From Rhododendron vialii (lineage: Eukaryota; Streptophyta; Magnoliopsida; Ericales; Ericaceae), in assembly GCF_030253575.1 (NCBI RefSeq), contig NC_080562.1, positions 32,319,852 to 32,383,851 of the forward strand: 64,000 nucleotides of DNA. The letters are read 5' to 3'. A model generated the notes under the pieces. The model was not told where the DNA came from, made no database searches, and saw only the letters and a program-made list of their open reading frames with translations. Both the position numbers and the translations under genes were made by a program. Positions 23,216-34,740 of the stretch are shown in pieces. Position 1 is the first letter of the stretch; the number at the start of each line of letters is the position of its first letter.

Positions 23216-23959
23216 CAAAAAAGAAATCTTCCTACAAGGACAAAATGTACCACTTACTGCTAAGCTATACCATTGGACAAATGAAATATTTGAAACATTC
23301 GTTAAAAATTTAAAACAAGGGCCAATTTTGGGTCCTAAAATTAGGGACTCTAGGCATGCTTAAGGCCGGCCCTACGGGCGACACACTCACAAACACTTAG
23401 GGGCCACACACACGAATATTACCTTAATTACGTGCTCGGAACAATTTACCCCTATGCTGATGGTGTGGAGTATAGGAGAACTTCCAAGCAAGCATATTAT
23501 CCTTGTGGTTCTATATTTGGTCAAGTGAGTACGGATCTCCAATGTAGTGAGGTTTTTGAAACAAAAAGGAAGTCCATCTTCTGAATCCATGGTTGACAAA
23601 ATCTGGAAGCGAGAACAAAATGTAAGGGATTAATCTATAATTCATAAGACAAGTGATGGGAGAAATACAATGAACAAAAAAGAAACTCCAAAACATGGAC
23701 GGTGATCAACTCCGAGCTTGTGACCAATCAAACATCGTTCAATGTTCTTTCTTGGTACCTCAAAACAAGAGAATTTATTAAACAGAATTACATATTGTAA
23801 ACTAAACTTGGGCTTTTAGAAAATTCAACTTCTTTTTAATTTCATTCCTAAGTACACTTCATTTAGCGTTTTCGTATGTATGTCTGAGTGGATTTGCTTG
23901 TCCTGGAAGTTGCGTAGATAGGCATAACACATATCAGAAGAGCAATCAGAAATATGAGA

Positions 23960-24260
23960 TTTCAATGTTAGTTCTGCTATCAAATGGTTTGATTGTCTAT
24001 CTACTGATCAGTTCCCCAAACTTGGTTTAATTGCTCATGTGTGTTGGTCTATATGGAAGAGTCGAATTGACTTCATATTTTCTGGTAATTTTGCCTTGTG
24101 ATAAGCGAACTTTTTGTCATGCTATCTCAGTGAATGGTGGTTTTCTAGCAACTGTTTACTTTGAGTTGTCTCCTCCATCCCCAGTGCACTTGAGGATAGT
24201 AATGTCCGTAAATGGCAACGTCCTCCTACTGGGTTTTGGAAAAGTTTTGGTTAGTTTTGA
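23960..24260 (+). mobile_element. LINE fragment in intron 1 of copy 4
   Basis: The + strand reads AIKWFDCLSTDQFPKLGLIA, then HVCWSIWKSRIDFIFSG, interrupted by stops, and later KWQRPPTGFWKSF. This is the linker between reverse transcriptase and RNase H of plant LINEs (W-x-I-W-K-x-R and W-x-P-P-x-G-x-x-K). It is degraded and antisense to the host gene. Confidence 0.6.
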
Positions 24261-24792
24261 GCCCTCTTATCTTTTTGTCTTTTGGACGTCGTTTAAGGAG
24301 GTCATTTCTAATTCTTGATAAGATCTTCCACTACGAACAAGAAAAAATTCCAAAGATGCATATTTTGCTACGCTTCCTTGATGATATCAACCATCGCATT
24401 GTCCTACACATACATGTACATCGTCATCTATTTCTTATGTGATTTTATTGAAGTAGAGTTTGACAAAGTTTCTTCTAATGTTTGTTAATTACTTCTACTT
24501 GCTAAAAATTGATTGTGTTATTGCTTTCTTCTTTAATCATCAAAATAATAATTTATAGGGAAATAGAGACTTTGTCAAGACTCGAGAGTACTCTTTGCCA
24601 GTCTTGTTCAGGAACTTGTTTCAGCTACTTTCCATTCCCCTGTAATGCTTATTACAAAAATCAAAATAAGCGTAAAAAAGTAAGCTTATGTTGTCTTTAA
24701 TGGTTTTAATTAACTTTTTGAATTTTGTTTTTTATGATGTGCAAACACAGATCCCAAATCAAACAAAAAATAAAGTAAAAGAAGATCAGCAA

Positions 24793-25010
24793 ATAAGTAA
24801 CTTGAGATGAATCCGCATTTGTCCATTTCTTGTTTTCAAAATTGGCTTACTTATTTTTCAAGTATTTATTTTCGGCTTTACGAGACAGATCATTCTGTCA
24901 CATTATATCACTTTTAATTCAAAAAATAAAATACTTCAGTTGGCGGAACACACCCAGTCAATTTTGAAAACAAGAAATGAACAAATGCGAATTCATCTCA
25001 AGTTACTTAT
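24793..25010. repeat. 52-bp inverted repeat in intron 1 of copy 4
   Basis: 24,793-24,844 and 24,959-25,010 are inverted copies with about two mismatches (ATAAGTAACTTGAGATGAAT ...), enclosing 114 bp. Only the right arm has a relative in copy 5 (37,740-37,770), so the left arm is a later inverted duplication or the element is a hairpin MITE. It starts about 140 bp from the exon 1 donor. Confidence 0.75.
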
Positions 25011-26519
25011 GGAGTTGCCACCACAAAGGCACCATGAGTTTAGATAAAATTGGTTGAAATAATGATTTGTCCACCACCAGGCACCAACAGTTTAGATCAC
25101 GGATGAAATAATGACTTGTGATTTAGAAATTGAGTGAGAACTGACCTTGAGAACTCCGCTTCTGACATTTAGAGATCGAGCAAAACAGAGTGCAGATATA
25201 AAGGACGCTGCACTTTGCAATGTAGCCGGATTTCGTGACGATAATGGCAGGTAGGAAAAATGAACGGTTCCCATATTGAGGTCTTCAAAGCTGTCCGTCA
25301 CACATTTAACATTAAAAGTGTCTTTCCAGTAGAGCCACTGCAGATTTGGGACAAGAATCTTGGCCCAACTACTTGTATATCGCAAGCACCCCATCACTTG
25401 TAATTCCAGTAACCCAGTGCCCGAAATATCCAAACCTTTCAGCCGCAAATCTTCAAGTTTCAAAATTTCTAGGCCTGGGCAGTTGATATTGAGATCAGTC
25501 ATTCCTAGACAATTGTTCAAGCACAGTTCCTAAGGAGAGGGAAATTACTACCCGAAAACACATCCGAACAAGCCTCGAGCCATATATTAGTAAGACACAA
25601 GGTGTGGAGTGCTGGAAACAAAACCGGAGCAGGAAATCTAAAATCCCTGTACCAGGAGAATATTAGACAAAGATTATTATTTAATTTGAGAACCTTAAGC
25701 GTGTTGCAATTGAATAAACTCGGAGGGAGATCAAACAAACAGTCTGTTTCTGTATCAACGTCGAGTTCGACCTGTTCGATTCTTTGATTCATTACTCGAT
25801 CGACGCAATCCAGGAAGCAAGAGGAACTTACGCAACCGGAGAGGCGAAAGGTGGTAATATTGGAGTCCGGTTGACGGCGAGATAACACCGTGGGTACGAA
25901 GTCCATAACCCCGTAACTGGGAGAGAGATGGGACAAACCGAGATGAGGGTGGGAACGCCATAGGGATAGGTGGGTCCAGCGTTTGGATAGAAGGCTGGTT
26001 TGGACGATGGATTTGAACGGGAGGAGAGAGAATATGTGGTGGAGCAATTCGGCCGGTAAATCACTAAATCTGTCTCTGCTGATTCTCTCCTTCTTCATCT
26101 TGTAAATCTCTGCCGCGGCCGTCGAGGTCTTGTTCTCCTCGGAGGCTGTTTCTCTTCCTCTCTTGGTTCTCTGTTTAGGGTTTCAAATTTCAATAATAAA
26201 GGATTCTGAACAGAGCATCGGCTACTCAAGTGAGATTATACGGAGGGTCCGTATACATGCTTTGTGCGGAGACGACTGGAGTCTACTAAAAAGTATAAAA
26301 TTATAACAAAAATAAAAAACAAAAAATTACTAAAGACGAAAAATATCAAAAATTGTATTTGTTTGTCTATAGTATCGTCTTATATTAATTGTTTTTTAAA
26401 CTTGGGTTCATAATTTTATATTTTTTTCGATTCCTCTCGTCAAGAGGGGACGATTAATCCCAAAGATTATAACGTAAAACTATATTCCAAAAAATTATGA
26501 AAAGTAAAATTTAGTCAAA

Positions 26520-26810
26520 AAAATACCTAAGAAAAAAAATGCAACTTTGCCCTATATTTTCTCAAATTAAATGGCATTTTCCATATTTGAGAAACTTTTG
26601 AGTATGTGAGTGTGGGGTGGTAATTGCCATTTCTTTTGCCTTTTTTGAGAAATCCCAACAATTTTTTTTTCAAAAATACAACCATTGTGGTTGTTCTCAG
26701 GCAACTCCTCAATTCTACATTGCTTAATTGTTTGAGAAGCTCAACATTAGAAAACACTGACAACTCTATTGGGGTGGAGACTGAGAAAATTCTCCTCATA
26801 TGTTGTTGTA
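26520..26810. repeat. Dispersed repeat family R1, copy b
   Basis: Matches the second half of R1 copies a and c (TTTTTTGAGAAATC, CAACTCTATTGGGG, GAAAATTCTCCT). It lies between the 5' end of copy 4 and copy c. Confidence 0.7.
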
Positions 26811-27027
26811 TTTTTATTTTTTTGTAATTAGTTGGATTTTATTTAATCGTTATTTTAAGTTAAATATTTTTATTTTTTTTCCTTCACTTATTGGAAATAT
26901 TTGATTCTCTCTAATTAGCAAAAAAGAAAAAAGAAAATGGATCGAGACTTTCAATCAACAGATATAGGTATTTGCTGCGCACAAGAAAAAAACAATATTT
27001 CATAATATAACTTTAAAAATTGGCTAA

Positions 27028-27295
27028 GTTTTTTTGGGAGACTTAGTCAAAAATCCCTCATATTTACATTTTTTGACTTCATGGACAAATATCTTTTGCA
27101 ATCAAACATAATGACAAATGTGCCTATAAAAGTGTCCAAAATCCCAAGGTAGCCTATATATGAAAGTGCCTAAAACTCTAAGGTACCCTATATATGAAAG
27201 TGTCTAAATCACTAAAACCTTATAATAGGAATGTGCATCCTATAACCTTATGAAAGTGCTTAAACATGTTTTGGCCTTATAACTAAAAAGGGTGG
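27028..27295. repeat. Dispersed repeat R2, copy a
   Basis: Reverse-complement relative of 50,690-51,015. Both carry short tandem phrases built on GGTACCCTATA and TGAAAGTGCCTAAA and end in GGGAGACTTAGTCAAAAAT. Non-coding. Confidence 0.65.
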
Positions 27296-27599
27296 CGATA
27301 ATGCCACGAAAATTTTCTTTAATGCCACGACAGTGTTAGGTTGTCTTACAATAATTTTGAAGCAAAGTTTGATGATTCATAAACACCCTTTCCGATATCG
27401 GATTGAGGTGATTTTTTACAGGAACCCTAAACAAAATGTTTTAAATAAAATGAGTGATTCCGATCATTTTTGCGGGACCCAAAAAGGGCGCAAACGAGAT
27501 CTGTACCTGGCTATTGTACAATTGTTGCTGTACTCCTATCTTTACACCTATGTGACACTGCGCATGATTGCGCTTTAATTAGTTTCAAAGAGCACTATG

Positions 27600-28145
27600 C
27601 ACACAGACTCGCCATTTTTTCTTTTTTTTTTGCAAAATGGCACTTATTGTTTGATTGCCAAATAATGGCAACAGCAAATTTGGCTTTAGGAGTGTGGATG
27701 CTCTACACCAGTGTTTGCCATTTCATCCTTGCCGTTCTCATTTTTGGCCAATGAATAGTGTCAACTTGTCAAAAATAAGAATAAAAATTGCAAGTGTACT
27801 CCATCCATGTATGCCATTTTGCCGGCCATTATCATTTTTCTCCGTCTCTCAATAAAAAATGGCAACTTCGCCATACATTTTCTCAAAATTGGCAACTAAA
27901 ATGAAATTTTCCATATTTGAGAAACTTTCAAGTTTGTGAGTGTGGGATGGTAGTTGCCATTTCTTTTGCCTTTTTTGAGAAATCGCAACAAATTTTCTCA
28001 AGAAAACAACCGCTGTGGTTGCTCTTAGGCAACTCCCCAATTCTACATTGCTTATTGTGTTTGACAAATTCTAAATTAGAAAAACATTGACAACTCTATT
28101 GGGGTGGAGTCCTAATATACTCCATGTAAAACAAGAGCAAGATAC
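27600..28145. repeat. Dispersed repeat family R1, copy c
   Basis: Full-length relative of copy a (21,040-21,575), including the upstream GTTTGCCATTTCA and AATGAATAGTGTCA words. It lies downstream (gene sense) of F-box copy 5. Confidence 0.7.
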
Positions 28146-29203
28146 TCCTTCTGTCCTTAAATAAGTGTTTCCTACGAAAGAACGTGCAATTTTCAAACAA
28201 AAAATTAAAGTACTTCCGTGCATAATTTTTTCAATTAATTTCTTGGCACTGAATTAAAGATCTAATTGGGTAGATAGACTAGAAGAGAGAATCAAATCGT
28301 TATGTTGTGGTGTGCTGTGGTGTGGTGTGGAGGTTAAAAACCAAATTTCATGTGGTCTCAACCCCCTTACCTTCTCCTCGACCACCATTGATTTCTCATA
28401 GTAACTCACCTCACTCGTTTCCTTCTATTGACGACAAGGATAGGATTGAAATTTTACAGGAAATACTAAATAGACGCGCTTAAGCATTTCCGGACAAATA
28501 TAAAACCAACCTGTATTAATTTGTAAGGATAAAAACTATACATAAGGTCCTTTTTTCTATTTTTGATAATAAAACTTCTATTTCTACTCGAGTCCTGAAA
28601 CAACGTATGTTTCTTTTATTCTATTTAAAAAAAAAAAAAGTGATTGCTTTTTAATTGAAGACACAACAAAGTAAAAAGAGCACCTGTAAGAATTGCCAAG
28701 AAGTTCTAATAAAGCTCCTCTGCTGTCAAGGGGCACTGATTTTGTGAAAGAAAAGAGATTATGACATTAGTACACAGCCGCTGCGCAAACTTCATTATCT
28801 GAGAACGAATGTTTTGTTGTACGAGAACAGGATCCGCAAGGTCAATCTTTAAGGTTAGGGTCATTTCTTGCAAAGCTGTTTCAAACCTAAGTAGAAATTC
28901 CACTAAATGGAATGCACTCTTAGGCATCTTAGTACCCCCAACATCAATCCTTGCAACCTTCAATTGACGCTCAATTGACTTGATATTTTAACTCTGAGAT
29001 CGGCCAATACCGATCGTCATCCCAACTCTGAAAAATAAAACAAAATGTTATAGTACCAATACAATGGCGACAAGTTTTCTATGTCCAATTGGAGTATGAG
29101 GCACATTGAGTATCTCATACAAAACATTAGACACATTACATTAAACACATTGGCTCCAAAAAATACAGGTCACATTACACAAGTTTAACAATCTACATTG
29201 ATA

Positions 29204-29348
29204 AAGGAAATTGAATTCTACACTTTCTTTTTTGACATTTACACTCTTTTTTTTGGATTTTAGTGTTGAAAGTGTATGTAATTTTTTTCCTAGACGACAA
29301 AAAAAAGTGTGTAAATGTCAAAAAGAGAATGTAGAATTCAATTTCCTT
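29204..29348. mobile_element. 145-bp hairpin MITE
   Basis: AAGGAAATTGAATTCTACA at the left and its complement at the right enclose a short core. The arms are about 50 bp, nearly perfect, and include TTTTTGACATTTACACTC. It is absent at the matching place in copy 4 (near 22,710), so it entered copy 5 after duplication. The target-site duplication is unclear. Confidence 0.75.
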
Positions 29349-29369
29349 CTCTTTTATGTCTTTTGCCTA

Positions 29370-29547
29370 TATCTTTTAGTGTGGACCTTGAAAAATATGT
29401 AATACGGATCTTATTTGACAGATCTCGATTAGTTCTATAATACAAAGTTTTCAAAATTATGAAAAACATTATAGATTGAAAGATATAAGCAATTAAAAAA
29501 TAATACGCAATTCAAAAATGGATAATGAAAATGGGACGGAGGGAGTA
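29370..29547. mobile_element. Stowaway-family right end (partial)
   Basis: Ends GGGACGGAGGGAG followed by TA. The interior (CTCGATTAGTTCTATAA...) is related to the outer Stowaway at 37,087. No left end is evident. Confidence 0.5.
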
Positions 29548-31166
29548 CAAGACATGAGAAAACAACATTAATGCTAGTGACCTGGGCCCCGTGTATTGTT
29601 ATTAAGAAATTAAATATAATGAAGTTTAATTTAAGAATGTTAGCTTAAGGATGAAAAGGAAAAACATAAACCTATGATTTTGTTGCCTCACATTTAGCTG
29701 AACATTTGAATTAGAAGTTCGATCAACGTAATTTTAGTAATTGTATCAAAGAGATAGCGGTCTCATAAAAATAAAAATAAAACGATTTTTGACTATTGTG
29801 CATACTACAAGAAATCAGGCTTTTTGCGAGGAGCATAATTCCTCGCAAAATCCGAATTGTTCCTCGCCAAAAGTCTTTTGCAAGGAAATTTCATTCGTCG
29901 TTAGTTCCTCGCAAAAATATAGTCTCCGATTCTCTTTTGCGAGGAATTTTTTTTCCCTCGCAAAAAAGATACATTTTGCGAGAAATTGACTTTGTCGCAA
30001 TTGAGTACACCATTTAGCGAGAAAATTAATTAGACGCTAATATTAAATAAATTAGTCGCCAAAAGTGGGCCATTCATTGCAAAAACTATCTCATTGGCGA
30101 CAAAGAGTTTCCTCGCTAAAACAATAAATCTTTTAGCAAGGAATAGATTCCTCGCAAAAGACTATTCCTTTTGCCAAAATAGGTCTTGCTTTTTGCAAGG
30201 AATATTTTCATCGCAAAAGGTGATTTCTTTTTGCGAGGAAGAAATACCTCGCCAAAGACGATTTCCCTTGACAAACCGGTGAATCCTTTTTGCTAGGAAA
30301 CTAGCCCCTCGCAAAAAAGGAATTTCTTATAGCAATGAATTTTAATTTTTTGGCAAAAATAGTTCTTTTTGTGACAACTAAATCATCACACAAAAATACT
30401 AGTTGCTATGTGCTTTCTTTTGCTTCTTGTCATGATTTCAAAGACAATTCATCAAACTCAAAGGCAATAGAATAACATTAACTTAAACCAGTTAACATAA
30501 GTCAAAACACGGTATCTTAACCTTAATCTTCTTCAATACCCAACATAACTTCAAGTATCCAAGGCAAGAACCACAATCCATGGACTATATATAATGTGTA
30601 CTGTCATATACCAAAAACTAAAGACATCATTCTTCCATCTAGTAGTACCAAAACATAAGACAAAAGGCAGCTTTGTCCCTCCAAAACATTGTTCCATCTC
30701 ATATCTCTTACTACATTGTATCTTCATCCACCAAATGATCACCATCGATTGTTGAGAAATCTACATGTAACACAATAAAAAGCTTTACAAATTATAGTCA
30801 TGAGTAATAATTGATTACAATATGTCATCGCTACTAAACATGAATATCCCTAGTAGCTTAATGCATAGATTGTGACTTAACCACAAGAAATAAAGCAGCA
30901 ATAGAGTCCTTAAACAGATAACACTAACTATAATGAGTTGCTCTAAAAGTACTAGTCTCTTAGCAATAGTCCAAGAACATAAGCTTAACAACTTAGTTTC
31001 AGATCCAGCATATTTAAGGCTGAAATTAGTTAATGAGCTAGGAAATACAAGCAAACTGAGTTTCAGATATTAGCTTGCACGGGTACAATTGCTTTAAACT
31101 GACCGTGGTTGACTAAACCACTTCATAGTGATCAATCAGGGAGTGAATCAGTGACACAAGTAGAGA

Positions 31167-31250
31167 TATGGAAAGTAACATTGTACCACCACTCTATGGA
31201 AAGTAACATTGTACCACCACTCTATGGAAAGTAACGTTGTACCACCACTC
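31167..31250. repeat. 28-bp tandem repeat, three copies
   Basis: TATGGAAAGTAACATTGTAC... repeats with a 28-bp period from 31,167 to 31,250, almost perfectly (one A/G change in the third copy). Confidence 0.85.
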
Positions 31251-31601
31251 AGCAAGTGAAAACCATTTAACCAATACATAGGTGTATCCCCAGCTATATA
31301 CGTTTGATTCCCTTTAACACCTAATTGCTTTGTGCAAAAACGTTGTAAAGACTGATTGAGCGACCTCAATTGCTCAACAAGGATGAACTAAAGCCATAAA
31401 AGAATCACATTCTTTTTTTGTACTCAATAAAGATTGAAATCTGTTATAAATAATAAGAGACATAAGTTGCTTCAGGAAGATCAAATTTTTCCTACATATC
31501 TCGCAAATTCAACCAGCCAATATCTACACTATGTCTAAGAAAAAGAAATATTGGAGTAGTAAAGATAGACAAGTACATATAACCAATAAAGAACTCACCA
31601 C

Positions 31602-31862
31602 TGGATCACTGGAATGGTATAAATAAATCTCCAAGTTCTCTTTTTGTGCTGAAAACCAGCTGGTAATATCCTTAACAAAGTCGGATACATCTTTTCCAGA
31701 CTCAAATCGTAGCGAAAAGACAGCGCAACTTCCAGAAATAAGCCTGAGCAATAGGTGATGAAGGAGATAAATGATAAATCTCAAAGCTCCACTTTGTTCC
31801 CCTGGGAAATTGCTAAAACTCAAACCAAATGCACATAGCAACTCTTGCACAAACTTGAACAA
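31602..31862 (-). pseudogene. Exon-like fragment captured in the CACTA element
   Basis: The - strand frame has coding-like codon use (FKFVQELLCAFGLSFSNF, then LISGSCAVFSLRFESGKDVS, DFVKDITSWFSAQKENL and EIYLYHSSDP) and ends at a good donor, CCAGTG|GTGAGTT. An acceptor-like TTGCTCAG lies inside near 31,745, so it may be two fused exons. I do not recognise the protein. It has no other support in the window, and its function is unknown. Confidence 0.4.
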
Positions 31863-32216
31863 AATATATTAAATTCACTAGCCCCGCAGAACAATTTCCA
31901 CATACATAGCTGAGGGGAAAAAGATTATTTGTTTGTTCAGTTGTTTTCTTAGAAACTCATCATAAGAAACAAGATAGCAAATCAATGTCCAGAAGCATTG
32001 CTACTGTATGCACTACAAGAAATTATACTTTCGGTGACCAAGAATTTAGTCACTAATTCATAGATTTGCATACATACATCAATGATATCTAAATCTTTAC
32101 AAATTCATACGTAAGCCTCTCTAGCTATATACTCACATGCTCAAGGCTGAGTGCCTGAACTAAAAGAAGGGGAAGGAAGTTATAGCTTCCAAATCCTGTA
32201 GTTATAGCTTCCAAAC

Positions 32217-33270
32217 TGCTCTATTAAACAAACTTACTTGATTAAATCGCGTACGAGGTAGTAGAGTGTGCTTACTGAATGTTGAGACAGATTCATTTAT
32301 GCACATATCATAAAGGAATTAAATTTAACACTTTGTAAAACCACAGGGGCAGATTTATGCATCGCTGTATAACTTAAAATTAAAATCCCATCGCATAATT
32401 GGAAAACAAGGAAGTATCTGTTACTAGATTGGTACCCACCAAAATGGCAAAAATGATCTAACTGATAAGACCCCTATAAACACAAGCATCCCAAGTGAGA
32501 CCCCTATAAATCCAACATCCCCTTCTCCAAATCCAAATTCTTTCATTGTAAGCACGAATAGACATTAGCATAGCCAAATTTAGATTCATCCCATTGAAGT
32601 AGTCGAATCAGAAAAATGCAGCAAAGAAGAACACGGAGAGCACAGTAACAGAGTCATCAAAATCAGTTGGACATTATGTAGAAATGTAACCTTCATGCAA
32701 TCTAAGGAGAAATAGCAGCACACTATAGCAGCAGTAGTAGCAGCATGTAAAATTTCTGTGCAGCTGTATACAGCAAAGGGCAAAAAAATATTAGTAGCTA
32801 AGCTTTGAAAATCATTAGTTGACATATGGCAGCACCTCCGTAATGATCAGAGACAAACTCATCCAACGTAGCAGCAAAAGGAATCAGTTAGGAATGGAAA
32901 GCACATTGATCGCAATTGCATATAGCATCCACAATAGCATATTAGGATCACACAGCCACAAAGCCCAAATATCCACAATATGCACTGATTTTCAAGTACA
33001 AAATTGCACAGGTAATCAAAGTGTCAAACTATCATACCAACAGTTTTCTCAGACTATAGTTGGATGTCAACTTCAGATCCTGAGGAAAAGAAGAAAAAGC
33101 TGAAATTAAGGAATGGATAGTGTCAAAGTGGATGCAAAATTGCACATCCTTGTAACGAAAGGATACATATTCCAAGGATTATCAGAATATCATTTCAGAA
33201 AATGCTCTATTAAACAAACTGACTTGATTAAATCGCGTACGTCGGAATGGAGTGTGCTTATTGAATGAAC
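32217..33270. repeat. Direct repeat pair inside the CACTA element
   Basis: A block of about 65 bp beginning TGCTCTATTAAACAAACT at 32,217 recurs at 33,203 with small changes, an offset of 986 bp. Both copies include GATTAAATCGCGTACG. Confidence 0.7.
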
Positions 33271-34429
33271 AAATGAGAGTCGTGAATCAACCCCATGTAA
33301 CACCACATTTGGTTCTGAACATTTATTTCAAGTTATGGAGCACATAATCTCAGTGATAAATCGAGTCAGATCACTTCCAGGAAACAAAAACAAAATACAT
33401 CTAGAATTTCCATCATTGGATTCTCGGAATATCTTTCACTTCCAATGCTGTGTTTTTTTTAGTTTCTTAAAGGTTTGCACTTTGCATCATACTTTTGTGC
33501 AGTAGAGGTGGAGCTAATACCACGTAACATAAGTGCATTGCTAATCGATGCAGCTAAACCATACTGCCATGCTATGGCATTTCAACCCGTACCTAACCAA
33601 GCAAGTAATTAAAGAAAAAACCAAGCAGGCTTTGAATACATACAATATGGTTGTTCTTTAAACACGTGGAGAACTGAGTTAGTTAAAAATATCTGAGGTG
33701 ATTTTAGATGATGGGTAAACGAGTTTAGATGTCATTGACCATTAGTGACATCCCCATAAGAATCAAAAACATAGTTCAAGGTCTTCTCGTCTGCTGATGG
33801 AATATCAACAGTTAACGTGCTGAGAGTTTTTTGGTTCAAGCTGATGGAATATCATCGACTCACTAACACTACCTATAACAAAAAGCTGGTGGTTCAAGCT
33901 TGCCTTCTTAAAATATCCCCAACTTTAATTTAAAATATCCCCCACTTCCACTCCCCTCCTTCACTGGCATCTACGCAGAGCAATAAAGGATCTATAAAAA
34001 CTCAATCGACATCTTATAACCTACAAAATGCTTTGCATTTATAAGTCCCATAATTTTATTTTTTTGGTAATTATAATCCATCAAGGAAAATAAAGAAAGA
34101 AGCAGCAGTAATTTAGCCCACGCAAGAGAAATTGTCAATACTAACCATATTATCCTCTTATTCGAACAACCAATTTGGGGTTTTGCTTTAGATCTTTTAC
34201 CTGTTTAGTTTACTGACACACACCGGCTTCGAGGACTTGTGTAAACCACAAATGAATCAACATTCAGTACTTTTGGATTTTCGCTAAAAACTCCATACTT
34301 CATGCTGTCAAACAACTCTAGCAACGGCGGCAACAGAAGAGCTTCAGGTTAAGAGAGATCGAACCCAAAACTTGAGATAAACCATACTCTGTGCATGTGT
34401 CTGCTCCAAATCGCGTTACGACCAAATAC

Positions 34430-34431
34430 AC

Positions 34432-34476
<45 letters not shown>

Positions 34477-34740
34477 TCGTGTGTACCTGCGACGACCGTG
34501 AGAGATCAAAAACTAGTGAAGCTGCTGGTGAGAGATCGACGACGATTAGAAAGAAATCAGGATTTGGGGCTTTTTGTCTTAAGGGGTTTTCGTTTGGGGC
34601 GGAGGAATATTTGGGAGGGTAGTTCAAAAGAAAGTGAAAAAGGGGTTTTCGTTTGGGGCGGAGGATTATTTGGGAGGGTAGTTCAAAAGAAAGTGAAAAA
34701 AGGAGGAGGGAAATATGGACGAGATTTTGGGTATACCATA
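34430..34740 (-). other. Leader-like segment with GA microsatellite and 62-bp duplication
   Basis: On the - strand a C/T-rich stretch runs to a donor GTCGCAG|GTACAC at 34,486, followed by a CT microsatellite (GA on +, about 34,435-34,471). A 61-62-bp unit (GGTTTTCGTTTGGGGCGGAG ...) is duplicated in tandem at about 34,587-34,700. This looks like a non-coding first exon and promoter of a host gene carried in the CACTA element. Confidence 0.45.

Larger units (their letters stand above)
22335..26098 (-). pseudogene. F-box/LRR/FBD copy 4, single-base frameshift
   Basis: Three exons on the - strand: 26,098-25,147, 23,602-23,423 (60 codons) and 22,550-22,335. The donors are AAG|GTCAGT and AAG|GTAATA; the acceptors are CCAG|ATTTTG and TTCAG|AGTTGG. 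The protein starts MKKERISRDRFSDLPAELLH and has the F-box, LRR segments (ALHTLCLTN), exon 2 (STMDSEDGLPFCFKNLTTLE) and an FBD exon (SWDDDQYWRSQ...KVARIDVGGTKMPKSAFH). One A is missing near 25,527 (GGAACTGTGC where paralogues have GGAAACTGTGC), truncating the frame after FPLLRNCA. The FBD exon also loses about 35 C-terminal residues through small indels, stopping at 22,335. A sequencing error at 25,527 would leave a gene with only a shortened C-terminus, so the pseudogene call is less firm than for copies 1, 2 and 5. It is duplicated with copy 5. Confidence 0.83.

Noticed and set aside
23700..24700. Functional gene in intron 1 of copy 4
   Set aside because: Stops interrupt the only recognisable (LINE) frame; the rest is low-complexity.
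32009..32035. A separate complete CACTA element starting at the internal CACTACAAGAAA
   Set aside because: Only one end is visible; no matching opposite end or target-site duplication found within the larger element.
34318..34627. Frames with long Ser-Leu repeats
   Set aside because: They are translations of the GA/CT microsatellite.
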